The notes under the pieces were generated by a model. That model was not told the origin of the DNA. It did not search any database and was given only the letters and a program-made list of their open reading frames with translations. From a virus: a stretch of 64,000 bases of DNA. A program made the translations under genes and the position numbers. Below are positions 7,101-17,174 of the stretch, one piece after another. The DNA lies in IMG/VR virus record IMGVR_UViG_3300012988_000001, positions 124,001 to 188,000 of that record, one strand, 5' to 3'. Position 1 is the first letter of the stretch. Every line of letters begins with the position of its first letter.

Positions 7101-7128
7101 TGGTAAGAACAATCTTGGATAGTAATCT

Positions 7129-7136
7129 AATAAATA
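7129..7136 (+). promoter_or_regulatory. Late-type promoter octamer AATAAATA, tail tube
   Basis: It ends 36 nt upstream of the tail tube start at 7172, directly after the sheath terminator, so the tube is transcribed as a separate unit. Confidence 0.75.
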
Positions 7137-7171
7137 TATTAAAGATCTAATTCCAATTTTGGGAGAACAAT

Positions 7172-7858
7172 ATGGCAAATATGTTAGATAAATATGGTGT
7201 CCCACTAGCTGGTGGTGGTCGTATTGCAATGAAACAGCCAAAAGCGAAATATAAGTTTCGCGTAATCTTCTTCGGCTTCGGTGCTGCTGAAGATGGTGAA
7301 TTCATTACTATCGATACCAACACAGTAGGTTCACCACACGTTTCACACGAAAACGTAACTGTTCACAGTTATAACAGTAGTGCTCACTATAAGGGTAAGT
7401 ACTCTTGGGCTGAAATCGAGCTAAACTTCCGTGATTCAGTAGGGAACTCTTCTCTAAAAGCATTGTACAACCAAATGCGTAAAGAATTTAACTACTATTC
7501 ACAAGAATCTCGTATTGCAGATTCGCAATTCAAATTTGAAATGTGGATTCAAACCCTTGACGGTTCAAACAGTGAAGTAACTACCAACCTATTCCAAGGT
7601 ACTGTAGCTACATGGGTATGCCAAGGCTGCTTCCTAGTTGATACTAACTTCGGTGATTGGGACTATTCTAGTTCAGACCCACAAGTTATTACTGCTAGTA
7701 TTCAACCAGACGCATGTGCATTGCTTGGTCCTACTGGTCTACCTCTTGGTGACGAAGTTTCCGGTAACGGTACTCCTGCTAACGCAAGTACTATTAGTGG
7801 TGCTCAAACCGCAATTTCAAGCACAACTCTTAAAGATTCAAACTTCTTTAACCAGTAA
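7172..7858 (+). CDS. 19: Tail tube protein gp19-like
   Basis: 228 residues directly downstream of the sheath, as in T4. The tail-tube fold is suggested by the KYKFRVIFFGFG strand, the WAEIELNFRDSVGNSS segment (T4: DWTVTVMNDE) and the DYSSSDPQVITASIQPD strand near the end. The protein polymerises into the inner tube through which DNA passes. The first 50 residues are closely related to the next gene product (shared MANML-KYGVPL and Q-PKAKYKFRVI), so the two are paralogues. Ribosome-binding site GGGAG lies 9 nt before the ATG; a separate late promoter and terminator flank it. Confidence 0.88.
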   Translation: MANMLDKYGVPLAGGGRIAMKQPKAKYKFRVIFFGFGAAEDGEFITIDTNTVGSPHVSHENVTVHSYNSSAHYKGKYSWAEIELNFRDSVGNSSLKALYNQMRKEFNYYSQESRIADSQFKFEMWIQTLDGSNSEVTTNLFQGTVATWVCQGCFLVDTNFGDWDYSSSDPQVITASIQPDACALLGPTGLPLGDEVSGNGTPANASTISGAQTAISSTTLKDSNFFNQ

Positions 7859-7873
7859 TAGCTCGAAAACCAT

Positions 7874-7901
7874 AGCCCTAGACTTGTCTGGGGCTTTTTT
7901 T
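7874..7901 (+). terminator. Intrinsic terminator after tail tube
   Basis: AGCCCTAGAC / GTCTGGGGCT stem with one T-G pair, then seven T. Confidence 0.8.
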
Positions 7902-7903
7902 AT

Positions 7904-7911
7904 GCTAAATA
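7904..7911 (+). promoter_or_regulatory. Late-type promoter octamer GCTAAATA, tube paralogue
   Basis: A weaker match (two differences from TATAAATA), but it sits just after the tube terminator and 39 nt before the next start, the same geometry as the others. Confidence 0.5.
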
Positions 7912-7949
7912 ATGTATGATCCAAAATATTAAATAGGGGTTACTTTATT

Positions 7950-8723
7950 ATGGCAAACATGCTAAACAAATATGGCGTTCCGCTACCAAGTGGCAGAAAT
8001 AAAACCATGCTTCAACCGAAAGCAAAATACAAATTCAGAGTAATTGTGTATAACTTCGGTACTGATATTGACGAACGTGACCACATAGCTTTAGATGTGG
8101 ATCAAGTAGATCGTCCAACTGTTACGTTCGGAACACAAAAACTAAACATGTTCACAACTAACACAACTTATGTTACTACCCAAGATTGGAATTCTATTAC
8201 ATTAACAATTCGAGATTCGGTAGGTAATGAATCAGCAAAAGCTCTTTCTAGACAATTACAAAAACAATTAGATTTTCAGCGAAGAATATCGGCTCGTTCA
8301 GAACAAGAATATTCCGGTTATAAATTTGGGCTAATTATACAAATGCTTAATGGTCGTAATTCTGATGACAGTCTATCTAATCTAGCACACGATACTATTG
8401 TGGACGCAGCAGGTGCTATTACAAATAACCAAGGATTGACTAATGCAATTGACCAATTTATTGGTGGTTCAAAATATAACACTGCTGGTATCATGGAGTA
8501 CTTTGTATGTGTTGGATGTGTTATAGAAAATGTGAGTTATGACTCTCTTGATTATAGCTCATCTTCACCAGTAACAATGAAAATTTCAATCAAACCGGAT
8601 AACGTAGTACAATACGATACTATTGAAGAAATGTATGGCTCTAGAATTAATTCACTACTACCAGATAACGTTAATCAGGGATTAGATATTATTGACCGAG
8701 TTTTCGGCAACATTGGCTTGTAA
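7950..8723 (+). CDS. Second tail-tube-type protein (paralogue)
   Basis: 257 residues. It shares the start MANMLNKYGVPL, the QPKAKYKFRVIVYNFG strand and the TIRDSVGNESAKAL segment with the preceding tube protein, and ends with a strand block like SSSPVTMKISIKPDN. It has an insertion around residues 110-170 absent from the first copy. A second tube-fold protein could be a minor tube component, the first ring of the tube on the baseplate, or a terminator; no motif decides. It lies 9 nt upstream of the next tube-fold-like gene and is followed by TAAGGAGG, so those two are coupled. Confidence 0.75.
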   Translation: MANMLNKYGVPLPSGRNKTMLQPKAKYKFRVIVYNFGTDIDERDHIALDVDQVDRPTVTFGTQKLNMFTTNTTYVTTQDWNSITLTIRDSVGNESAKALSRQLQKQLDFQRRISARSEQEYSGYKFGLIIQMLNGRNSDDSLSNLAHDTIVDAAGAITNNQGLTNAIDQFIGGSKYNTAGIMEYFVCVGCVIENVSYDSLDYSSSSPVTMKISIKPDNVVQYDTIEEMYGSRINSLLPDNVNQGLDIIDRVFGNIGL

Positions 8724-8732
8724 GGAGGCGTT

Positions 8733-10824
<2,092 letters not shown>

Positions 10825-10851
10825 ATTAAACTACTGTGACACGGAGTTAAC

Positions 10852-11400
10852 ATGAATAAACTACAAAAAATCTTAACATCTCTCACACCGGAATTCGAAT
10901 ACCGTGTGAAATTTGCAATGGAACCAACAACTGAAGACCTAGCGAAAATTACCGCTCGTCTAACTGATCGATATGATGCAGTTGAAGTTGGTCCTCTAAC
11001 TAAATTAATCTTCCAAGATCGCCCACTAGACTTTTATGAGTTAGATTGTGGTGAAGTTTGGATGTTTGATTTTACCTGTAATCGTGGTGTACAAACTGAA
11101 GTACTCCGTTTTGAAATTGGTAACCTATTAAAATGGACTGAGGCTTATATCAAAGTTCGTGGTAAAGATGAGCCAATTGAAATTGAACGCGAAGAAGAAC
11201 ATGAAGATATCGACTTTGACGAATATGAAACTGCACTTGGACAACCATTTGGTCAACCTGAACCGGATGCTGCGGAATTAGCTGGACAAGAACGTGCAGA
11301 TAAAGCAGTTGAAGATGGATTGGAAAATCTTCGTAAAGTAAAAACCAATGATAAATTTGCCAAGTACTTAGCTGCTGGCTTTAACGATAAAAAGGATTAA
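10852..11400 (+). CDS. Conserved-looking virion-module protein, unknown function
   Basis: 182 residues. The first half (FEYRVKFAMEP, YDAVEVGPLTKLIFQDRPLDFYELDCGEVWMFDF) resembles small proteins that accompany capsid genes in marine T4-related phages, which commonly begin with a YEYRIK-type strand. The second half is acidic with a predicted helix. I do not know its function. It has its own late promoter and a CGGAGTT ribosome-binding site, and ends one base before the TTG preceding the next gene. Confidence 0.55.
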   Translation: MNKLQKILTSLTPEFEYRVKFAMEPTTEDLAKITARLTDRYDAVEVGPLTKLIFQDRPLDFYELDCGEVWMFDFTCNRGVQTEVLRFEIGNLLKWTEAYIKVRGKDEPIEIEREEEHEDIDFDEYETALGQPFGQPEPDAAELAGQERADKAVEDGLENLRKVKTNDKFAKYLAAGFNDKKD

Positions 11401-11403
11401 TTG

Positions 11404-11955
11404 ATGAGTATGTTAGAAGAAATGTTTGATGGTAGCAACCGTCAAACTATTAACGAACGTCCATATTCAAGAACACAATCTGCAATTGACTCCGCAAAGG
11501 GTAAAGTTAAAGGTGCATTCGGTTCTGGACAAATTGAACAAGGTGCGGCTGAAGTCGGTGCGGAAGCTAATAAGCTATGGATGGATTTCAAGCGTTACAT
11601 CGGGCGTAAATATGGTAAAGCACAAGCAACTGTTCCTTATGCAGACGTTGCTGAGTTTTTCAAAGGAAACAAATTAGACCCAAAATTCTTGGGTAATAAT
11701 ACTCGTAGAGGGTTCGCTCCTAAAGATGTTGGTCAAGCTCTATTAGCTGCCGTTCGTGAATATATGAACGAATACGGTAATAAAGAAGAACAACCAGAAC
11801 AACAACCACAGCCACAGGGACAACCACAAGGCCAGCCGCAAGGTCAACCACAAGGTCAACCTCAACCAGCACCACAACCACAAGGTGGTTTAGCTGGAAT
11901 TCTATCTGGTTTGAGTTCAGCAGAGCGTGAACAGCTTCTACGTCTATTAAGTTAA
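11404..11955 (+). CDS. Hypothetical protein with PQGQ repeats
   Basis: 183 residues. The start at 11404 (after AAAAAGGATTAATTG) is preferred to the TTG at 11401. The first 120 residues are a predicted globular helical domain (LWMDFKRYIGRKYGKAQ, VPYADVAEFFKGNKL). Residues 130-165 are a low-complexity run of Pro-Gln-Gly-Gln units, and the last 25 residues form a helix (SSAEREQLLRLLS). The layout suggests a domain, a flexible tether and a binding tail. No family was recognised. It lies in the middle of the late operon that starts at 10816. Confidence 0.6.
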   Translation: MSMLEEMFDGSNRQTINERPYSRTQSAIDSAKGKVKGAFGSGQIEQGAAEVGAEANKLWMDFKRYIGRKYGKAQATVPYADVAEFFKGNKLDPKFLGNNTRRGFAPKDVGQALLAAVREYMNEYGNKEEQPEQQPQPQGQPQGQPQGQPQGQPQPAPQPQGGLAGILSGLSSAEREQLLRLLS

Positions 11956-11968
11956 TAGGAGAATCAAA

Positions 11969-13432
11969 ATGCTAAATTACTTCGGTAACAACAATCTAGT
12001 TCCGAACGGCTATGTTTACACTTCACATACTGGCTCTAAGTACGTTTTTTTAGAAGGGTTATGGTTTAATAACTCTTCTAATAAAATGGTAGATCCACGT
12101 AAGTTTGCTAATATGTATCAATGTGCACAGAAACAAATATTTGAACACAATTCAAAATATAAATTAAAAATTGGTAGTACTTATCTTAAAGAAAATGTTG
12201 AATATGTCTATATTGGAAATAAACAATATTATTCAAAAAATGGAATTATATCAGAAAGTACATTGAAAAATGATGATTCTGCTGATGAAATGTACCAACA
12301 ACTAAAAGTCATTATTAATGATTATGAAGCTACCAACATCCCAACTGGATATCGTTATAAAAACTTAACTAAAACCGTTCATGGATGGGTAAATGAAAAT
12401 GGCGAAAAGGTTGATCTTCCAATTCAAGAAGAACGAGCTATTAAATCTGATATCGATAAACGTAATGCTGGAGATTCCCATAATTCTATATTAAAAATTG
12501 GTAGAAGTATTTTAAATTACAACGGTAATAAGTATATTTGGAATGGTGATGTTTTTGCACCATTTGGACAAAATGCACCAGAAATACCAGTTGATTTGCA
12601 ACAAAAGATTAAAAACGGATATAAAAAGTTTGTTTCCGAAAATCCATCATTGTTTAATGATGCCCCTGAATCTAAAAACTCCGATGAACAATCTAATGGA
12701 GAAACTACTAAACCAGCCGACCAACCAAGTTCATCACCTGATACACTGAGTTCTTCTCAAGGTTCTAGTAGTGGTAGTGCACCAAATGGTTTTGTTTATA
12801 CTTCGGGGAAAGGTAAACAGTACTATAAAAAAGGTGGAGAATGGTATATTGGCGGTACTAAAAATAAAGTAAACGCAAGTGCTGCTCGTCCATTGGAACA
12901 AGCTGCTATTAAAAAAATAGCTGAACTAAATTCATCTAGTGATTTAAAAATCGGTGAAAGCACTTGGACTTCAGGAAAAGGCGTTGAATATACCTATGTT
13001 GGTGATGATCGTTTTATTAGTTCTGATGGTAAATTGCTACCAAAGAGTATGGCAGAAAAGGTTCGTAACGAATTAACTGCTAAGAAAGATGATCATAAAG
13101 AAGAAAACAGCGAGATAAAGGATAAAGTAGATGCTGATATTGATAATACTAGTACTGCGACACCTGAAGATCGCCACGAAGAAGAAAAAGCCAAGCAAGA
13201 GCAAGAAATAGATAATAATGATGCTAAAGAAGATAATCAAGACAGTGGTGTTGATAAAATTAAAGCATTAGCAGAAAAAATTAAAGCTCTACCTGCACGT
13301 GAGGCAAGAAAAGTTACAGTACTACTAACACGTGCTGACAAACTCTCTCTTATGGCTGCTGATATTATACTATCTGGTGATACAGATAAAGTTAAGCAGA
13401 TTCTACAAACATTAAATAATAGAGATGAATAA
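11969..13432 (+). CDS. Hypothetical protein with three copies of a ~100-residue domain
   Basis: 487 residues. Three related units are visible: residues about 10-105 (PNGYVYTSHTGSKYVF, LKIGSTY, YVYIGNKQYYSKNG), 115-205 (IPTGYRYKNLTK, LKIGRSI, YIWNGDVF) and 270-365 (PNGFVYTSGKGKQYY, LKIGEST, YTYVGDDRFISSDG). Each has an opening P-x-G-Y/F-x-Y-x-S, a central helix and LKIG-(S/E), then a closing strand pair. Linkers are Ser/Asp-rich, and the C-terminal 120 residues are a charged coiled coil. The function is unknown; the repeats suggest a multivalent binding protein. Ribosome-binding site AGGAGAA lies 7 nt before the ATG. Confidence 0.65.
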   Translation: MLNYFGNNNLVPNGYVYTSHTGSKYVFLEGLWFNNSSNKMVDPRKFANMYQCAQKQIFEHNSKYKLKIGSTYLKENVEYVYIGNKQYYSKNGIISESTLKNDDSADEMYQQLKVIINDYEATNIPTGYRYKNLTKTVHGWVNENGEKVDLPIQEERAIKSDIDKRNAGDSHNSILKIGRSILNYNGNKYIWNGDVFAPFGQNAPEIPVDLQQKIKNGYKKFVSENPSLFNDAPESKNSDEQSNGETTKPADQPSSSPDTLSSSQGSSSGSAPNGFVYTSGKGKQYYKKGGEWYIGGTKNKVNASAARPLEQAAIKKIAELNSSSDLKIGESTWTSGKGVEYTYVGDDRFISSDGKLLPKSMAEKVRNELTAKKDDHKEENSEIKDKVDADIDNTSTATPEDRHEEEKAKQEQEIDNNDAKEDNQDSGVDKIKALAEKIKALPAREARKVTVLLTRADKLSLMAADIILSGDTDKVKQILQTLNNRDE

Positions 13433-13448
13433 TCACAAGGATTGAATT

Positions 13449-14783
13449 ATGACTAAAAAAATTAATGAAGCATCAATCAAGGTTGATGTTAACGGCTTAG
13501 AATCAGCAGATTTTGAAACTCTATCCCGTATGCTTGCTCTAGCGGGTCAAGCTGAAAGTAATACTGGTTCCGTATCCGGTCCTAGTACTGGTGGTGGTCT
13601 TCCACCACTAAAACCAATGGACTTTGATAGTATTGGGGGTTCAGAAGAAACTCAACCTATTATGGACCCTGCTGATGCTATGGCAGCAGATAGTCCTGCT
13701 GATGGTGCTGGTGATCTAGGTGCAGCTATTGATGATTTAGCAGGTACAGTATCTGATTTTGGTGCTGATACAGAAGAAGCTGAAATGGGTCTTGACATGG
13801 ACGGTGGTCCTAGTGTAGAATCTGAATCTGATTTCGAAGATGAAGGGCTAGCTGATGAAGTTGGGGCTGATGATATCAGCATGGAACTTGATGATGATGG
13901 TGAAGATTTCGATATGAACAGTATGTCTGGTCTTGCAAATATGGTAGAATCACTATTCTTTGAGGATGATTCCGCAGCAGAAGATGTTGTAGATACCGAT
14001 GAAGAAGAAGACACCGATTTGGATGATGCTGAAGAAGAAGCTGCTGCTTCCGAATTAGATGAAGGACAAATCCTCCCAGACCTATCACTTGATGAGGATT
14101 CATCACAAGATGAACTTGACAACGCACATGGCCCGTACCGTTCTGAAGCTGGTGCTCGCGATGACGCAGAAGCATCAGTTGGGGGTGATTTCATTATTAT
14201 TCCATCTAGAGATGGGTATTACTGGAAACAAAAAGAAGCTGATGGTAGTCAAATGGTTGGACCTTATCAATCAGAAGCTGGTGCACGTGATGATGCGGAA
14301 GCCAAGTTAGGTACTCTAGATTTCTTCATTCACCGTCGCCCTGATGGATATTACTATTCTAAAAATCAGAGTGGTCAAGGTATGTTTGAAAGTGCTGATG
14401 GTAAACTAAATGGTCCTTTCCAAACAGAACGTCAAGCAGTTGAAGATGGACAATCCAGTACTAATGGTATTGAGGGCGATCATTTCATTGTTGTACCACA
14501 AGGTAATGCATATTACTGGAAACGTGTTATGCAAGAAGAACTTCAGAATGAACCTGAACCACACTTTGCAGATACTGATGGTATTGAAAATTCCCGTCAC
14601 AACTATCGCCATAAGCGTACTGCTCTAGGTGACAATCCACTTCTACATAATGTTCGTGAATCAGAAGAAGTAGATGCTGACAACGACAAAGAAGATGATA
14701 ATGACGATGAAGATGTTGAAGATATCTGCGAAAGTCTAAATGCAGCATATGCTAAGTTCATCGGAGGTCTAAATGGCAAATAA
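13449..14783 (+). CDS. Very acidic hypothetical protein with three short repeats
   Basis: 444 residues with an extremely acidic centre (Asp/Glu-rich at residues 70-220). The C-terminal half has three repeat units opening GPYRSEAGARDDAEA (DNA 14131), GPYQSEAGARDDAEA (14259) and GPFQTERQAVEDGQ (14412). Each is followed or preceded by a strand pair of the form FFI-R-DGYYW-K. Extreme acidity is typical of prohead core or DNA-mimicking proteins, but no such family was recognised. The gene overlaps the following acidic gene by 11 nt. A long open frame on the opposite strand here is a by-product of the biased codons. Confidence 0.65.
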   Translation: MTKKINEASIKVDVNGLESADFETLSRMLALAGQAESNTGSVSGPSTGGGLPPLKPMDFDSIGGSEETQPIMDPADAMAADSPADGAGDLGAAIDDLAGTVSDFGADTEEAEMGLDMDGGPSVESESDFEDEGLADEVGADDISMELDDDGEDFDMNSMSGLANMVESLFFEDDSAAEDVVDTDEEEDTDLDDAEEEAAASELDEGQILPDLSLDEDSSQDELDNAHGPYRSEAGARDDAEASVGGDFIIIPSRDGYYWKQKEADGSQMVGPYQSEAGARDDAEAKLGTLDFFIHRRPDGYYYSKNQSGQGMFESADGKLNGPFQTERQAVEDGQSSTNGIEGDHFIVVPQGNAYYWKRVMQEELQNEPEPHFADTDGIENSRHNYRHKRTALGDNPLLHNVRESEEVDADNDKEDDNDDEDVEDICESLNAAYAKFIGGLNGK

Positions 14784-15222
14784 TTACCGTGAACTTTATG
14801 AAAGCATTGATGCTATTCTAGACGAAGAAGAAAAAGATGACGTTGAAGTTGAAATAAATGTTGACAGCGGCGACGATGATGAAGTAGAATATGACTCATC
14901 GGAAGAACACGAGGAAGCGGAGGAATCTGCTTCCCCTCAAGAACTTCTAAAAGAAATTGTTGGATGTTTAGCTCACTGCACCGAGAAACTAGCAGCGAAC
15001 GAAATGGAAGACATTGGTGAATTTGTAGAAAAATTGAAAAAAGTACGTGACATTCTAGCAGAACCAGAGCATACTGAAGAAGTTGTCGAAGAAGACGCTT
15101 TTACTGATGATTCTTACGGTGCTGGTGGTATGGGTCCACGTATTGGTAAAGATGGTGTACAAGATTATTCCAATCCAAATGGACAATCTTATGCAGCAAG
15201 AAAAGGTTTTACAGGATTGTAA
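14773..15222 (+). CDS. Acidic hypothetical protein
   Basis: 149 residues. The first 60 are almost entirely acidic and disordered, residues 60-105 form a predicted helical hairpin (PQELLKEIVGCLAHCTEKLAANEMEDIGEF), and the last 40 are glycine-rich and polar. The GGAGG ribosome-binding site lies inside the end of the previous gene, and the start overlaps that gene by 11 nt. No family was recognised. Its organisation parallels the preceding protein, so the two probably work together. Confidence 0.6.
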   Translation: MANNYRELYESIDAILDEEEKDDVEVEINVDSGDDDEVEYDSSEEHEEAEESASPQELLKEIVGCLAHCTEKLAANEMEDIGEFVEKLKKVRDILAEPEHTEEVVEEDAFTDDSYGAGGMGPRIGKDGVQDYSNPNGQSYAARKGFTGL

Positions 15223-15223
15223 A

Positions 15224-15598
15224 ATGATCCCAAAGACCAACAGCACTGAATATCAAAATGAAGTACTGGGGAAAATAAGAGATGTATATGAAAGCGAAGC
15301 TGAAATTACAGACCGAATGCTCCTTATGTCCATTTTCGAGAACTTCAGGACTGGTGGCGGCCTAAGACTTAGCAAATTCGGATTTGATTTGTGTAACGAA
15401 CACGACTTGTACGAATTTGTTAAGATTCCCATGAAACGGGAAGATAGAAACTCGGTAGTCTATACATCAATGGATCGCATCAGCACTAGTCCGTATTATA
15501 TCAGTGGTCCTGATATATACATCTCGGACATGATGGTAGTTACGCAGTTGACATTTTGCAACGATAACTTCCAGCAACTCTTTGCGACTTATATGTAA
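15224..15598 (+). CDS. Hypothetical protein
   Basis: 124 residues. The ATG at 15224 directly follows the previous stop codon, with CAGGATTG as the likely ribosome-binding site. The frame is open further upstream, but only within the preceding gene. The protein contains the segments RLSKFGFDLC and FVKIPMKREDRNS and is predicted mixed alpha/beta. No family was recognised. It is the last gene of the run beginning at 10852 and is followed by the promoter of the MoxR gene. Confidence 0.6.
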   Translation: MIPKTNSTEYQNEVLGKIRDVYESEAEITDRMLLMSIFENFRTGGGLRLSKFGFDLCNEHDLYEFVKIPMKREDRNSVVYTSMDRISTSPYYISGPDIYISDMMVVTQLTFCNDNFQQLFATYM

Positions 15599-15614
15599 AA
15601 GATTTTGAAAAATC

Positions 15615-15645
15615 TTGGGACAAAACGACAACCTTGTGATATAAT
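15615..15645 (+). promoter_or_regulatory. sigma70-like promoter, TTGGGACA family
   Basis: TTGGGACA (15615-15622), 17-nt spacer, TATAAT (15640-15645) with TG in the extended -10 position. It leads into a leader of about 130 nt before the MoxR start at 15782. Confidence 0.85.
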
Positions 15646-15680
15646 AAACGCATGTTAAGAAACACAGTATGGAACACGAC

Positions 15681-15720
15681 AAGACACTGGCAGTTAGAAG
15701 TAACACAGTGTCTTTTCTTT
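15681..15720 (+). terminator. Structured leader with terminator-like hairpin upstream of the MoxR gene
   Basis: AAGACACTG (15681-15689) pairs with CAGTGTCTT (15706-15714). An inner stem GTTA/TAAC (15693-15696/15701-15704) closes a GAAG loop. The T-rich run TCTTTTCTTT ends at 15720. Placed about 30 nt after the predicted start of the transcript, it could act as an attenuator or make a small RNA of roughly 70 nt. The T-run is interrupted by a C, so termination is probably partial. Confidence 0.6.
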
Positions 15721-15781
15721 TGCTCAAGGATTGAGTGACAAACCAAACTATTTTTTATAACCCAAATGAGGAAATATATCA

Positions 15782-17110
15782 ATGAGCAAATCTAACGACC
15801 TACTAAACATGACTCTATCTCCTAAACAAACTCTAGTTGCAATGGCAGTTGCAGACCGTGTTCAGGATAGTCTAATGCTTTGGGGTGCACCCGGCATTGG
15901 TAAGTCAGCGGTAGCACTACAGTATGCTAATAAGATGTATCCACTACGTAAAGACAACCTAGATAAGCTAGAGTTCATGCGTAACCAAATCGAAGAAGAA
16001 GAAGATGCAGCACAGAAAGCACAGCTACAGCGTGAGTACAAAGCATTCGATGCTAAACTACTAGACCAAGATAGCAACTTCATCGACTTCCGTCTATCAC
16101 AAATCGACCCAACCGACCTACGTGGTATTCCAGTACCAGAGAAAGTGTACATCGGTATGGATGGTAAGTCTCTAATCGAGTCTGACCTAAAAGAAGTCAA
16201 AGAATATATCGCTGAAACTGCCGTAGTTTGGGCTGCACCAAAAGTACTAAAACTACCAGCGGATTGGAAAGGCGTTATCATGTTTGACGAAATCAACTCT
16301 GCAATGCCAATCGTTCAGGCAGCTTCTTATCAGCTAATCCTAGACCGTTGCGTTGGTGAGATGAAACTACCTAAGACTGCACTAATCCTAGCAGCAGGTA
16401 ACCGTGAAAATGATGGTGGTGTAACCTTCACCCTAGCAACTCCACTACGTGACCGTATGACTCACATTGAAATGGAGCCAAACCATCAGGATTGGATTGA
16501 TGATTACGCAATCGGCAAGCGTCTAAACGCAGCAACCGTAGCATTCATCAACAACACCGGGTCTAAGTACTTCAACACACTAAGCCCTAACGATCCTTCT
16601 CACTCTGGCGGTACTTCCCCACGCTCTTGGGAACGTGTATCTCAGTATGAAGATCTAAACGATGGTTCTATCGATAAAGCTGTTTATCGTGCACTAATCG
16701 CAGGTCGTATCGGTGAAGGTGCAGCAACTGTGTACATTGAGTACGTAGAAAACGTATCTAAACTACCAGATACTATGAAGATTCTAAGTGGTGAAATCAA
16801 AAAGCTAGACGAAAATCTAGATATCTCTGCAAACTACTTCGTGTCTCTAAACCTAGTGTATAAGATTATCGATCTATACCAACAAAAGACCGAGAAGAAA
16901 ATCGAAGTTGAAGAATGGAGCCGCCTAGCGAACAACTTCATCATCTTCCTAGAGAACAACTTCTCTGAATACTACGCAGAACTAGCTGTACTATCCATTC
17001 GTACACTAACTCAAGCACGTGTTCAACTATCTTACAAAGAAGTCCCAGCGTTCCAAGACTTCGTTAAACGTTATCAAGACCTAGTGCGTCGTGCACGTTC
17101 CCTAGGCTAA
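15782..17110 (+). CDS. MoxR-family AAA+ ATPase
   Basis: 442 residues. Walker A is GAPGIGKS at residues 35-42; Walker B is MFDEIN with D169-E170; the sensor-1 region reads ALILAAGNRENDGG and is followed by the arginine-bearing TPLRDRMTHIEM. This layout is typical of MoxR/RavA-type AAA+ proteins, which act as chaperones that remodel partners carrying VWA domains. Such a partner is encoded 64 nt downstream. A helical insertion (residues 55-85, DKLEFMRNQIEEEEDAAQKAQ) is unusual. The gene has its own promoter and leader hairpin, and a terminator at 17121. The function in phage infection is unknown. Confidence 0.88.
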   Translation: MSKSNDLLNMTLSPKQTLVAMAVADRVQDSLMLWGAPGIGKSAVALQYANKMYPLRKDNLDKLEFMRNQIEEEEDAAQKAQLQREYKAFDAKLLDQDSNFIDFRLSQIDPTDLRGIPVPEKVYIGMDGKSLIESDLKEVKEYIAETAVVWAAPKVLKLPADWKGVIMFDEINSAMPIVQAASYQLILDRCVGEMKLPKTALILAAGNRENDGGVTFTLATPLRDRMTHIEMEPNHQDWIDDYAIGKRLNAATVAFINNTGSKYFNTLSPNDPSHSGGTSPRSWERVSQYEDLNDGSIDKAVYRALIAGRIGEGAATVYIEYVENVSKLPDTMKILSGEIKKLDENLDISANYFVSLNLVYKIIDLYQQKTEKKIEVEEWSRLANNFIIFLENNFSEYYAELAVLSIRTLTQARVQLSYKEVPAFQDFVKRYQDLVRRARSLG

Positions 17111-17120
17111 GATAGCAACT

Positions 17121-17149
17121 GAGGATGGCAAATGCCGTCCTCTCTTTTT
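17121..17149 (+). terminator. Intrinsic terminator between the MoxR and VWA genes
   Basis: GAGGATGGCA, AA, TGCCGTCCTC then TCTTTTT; a 10-bp stem with one T-G pair. It would lower expression of the VWA partner relative to the ATPase. Confidence 0.75.
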
Positions 17150-17174
17150 AATCCACACACGATGAGGAAATAAC

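Noticed and set aside
13652-14194. 180-residue open frame on the - strand inside the acidic protein gene
   Set aside because: The reading is a Ser-rich shadow of GAT/GAA-rich codons, with no promoter or ribosome-binding site.
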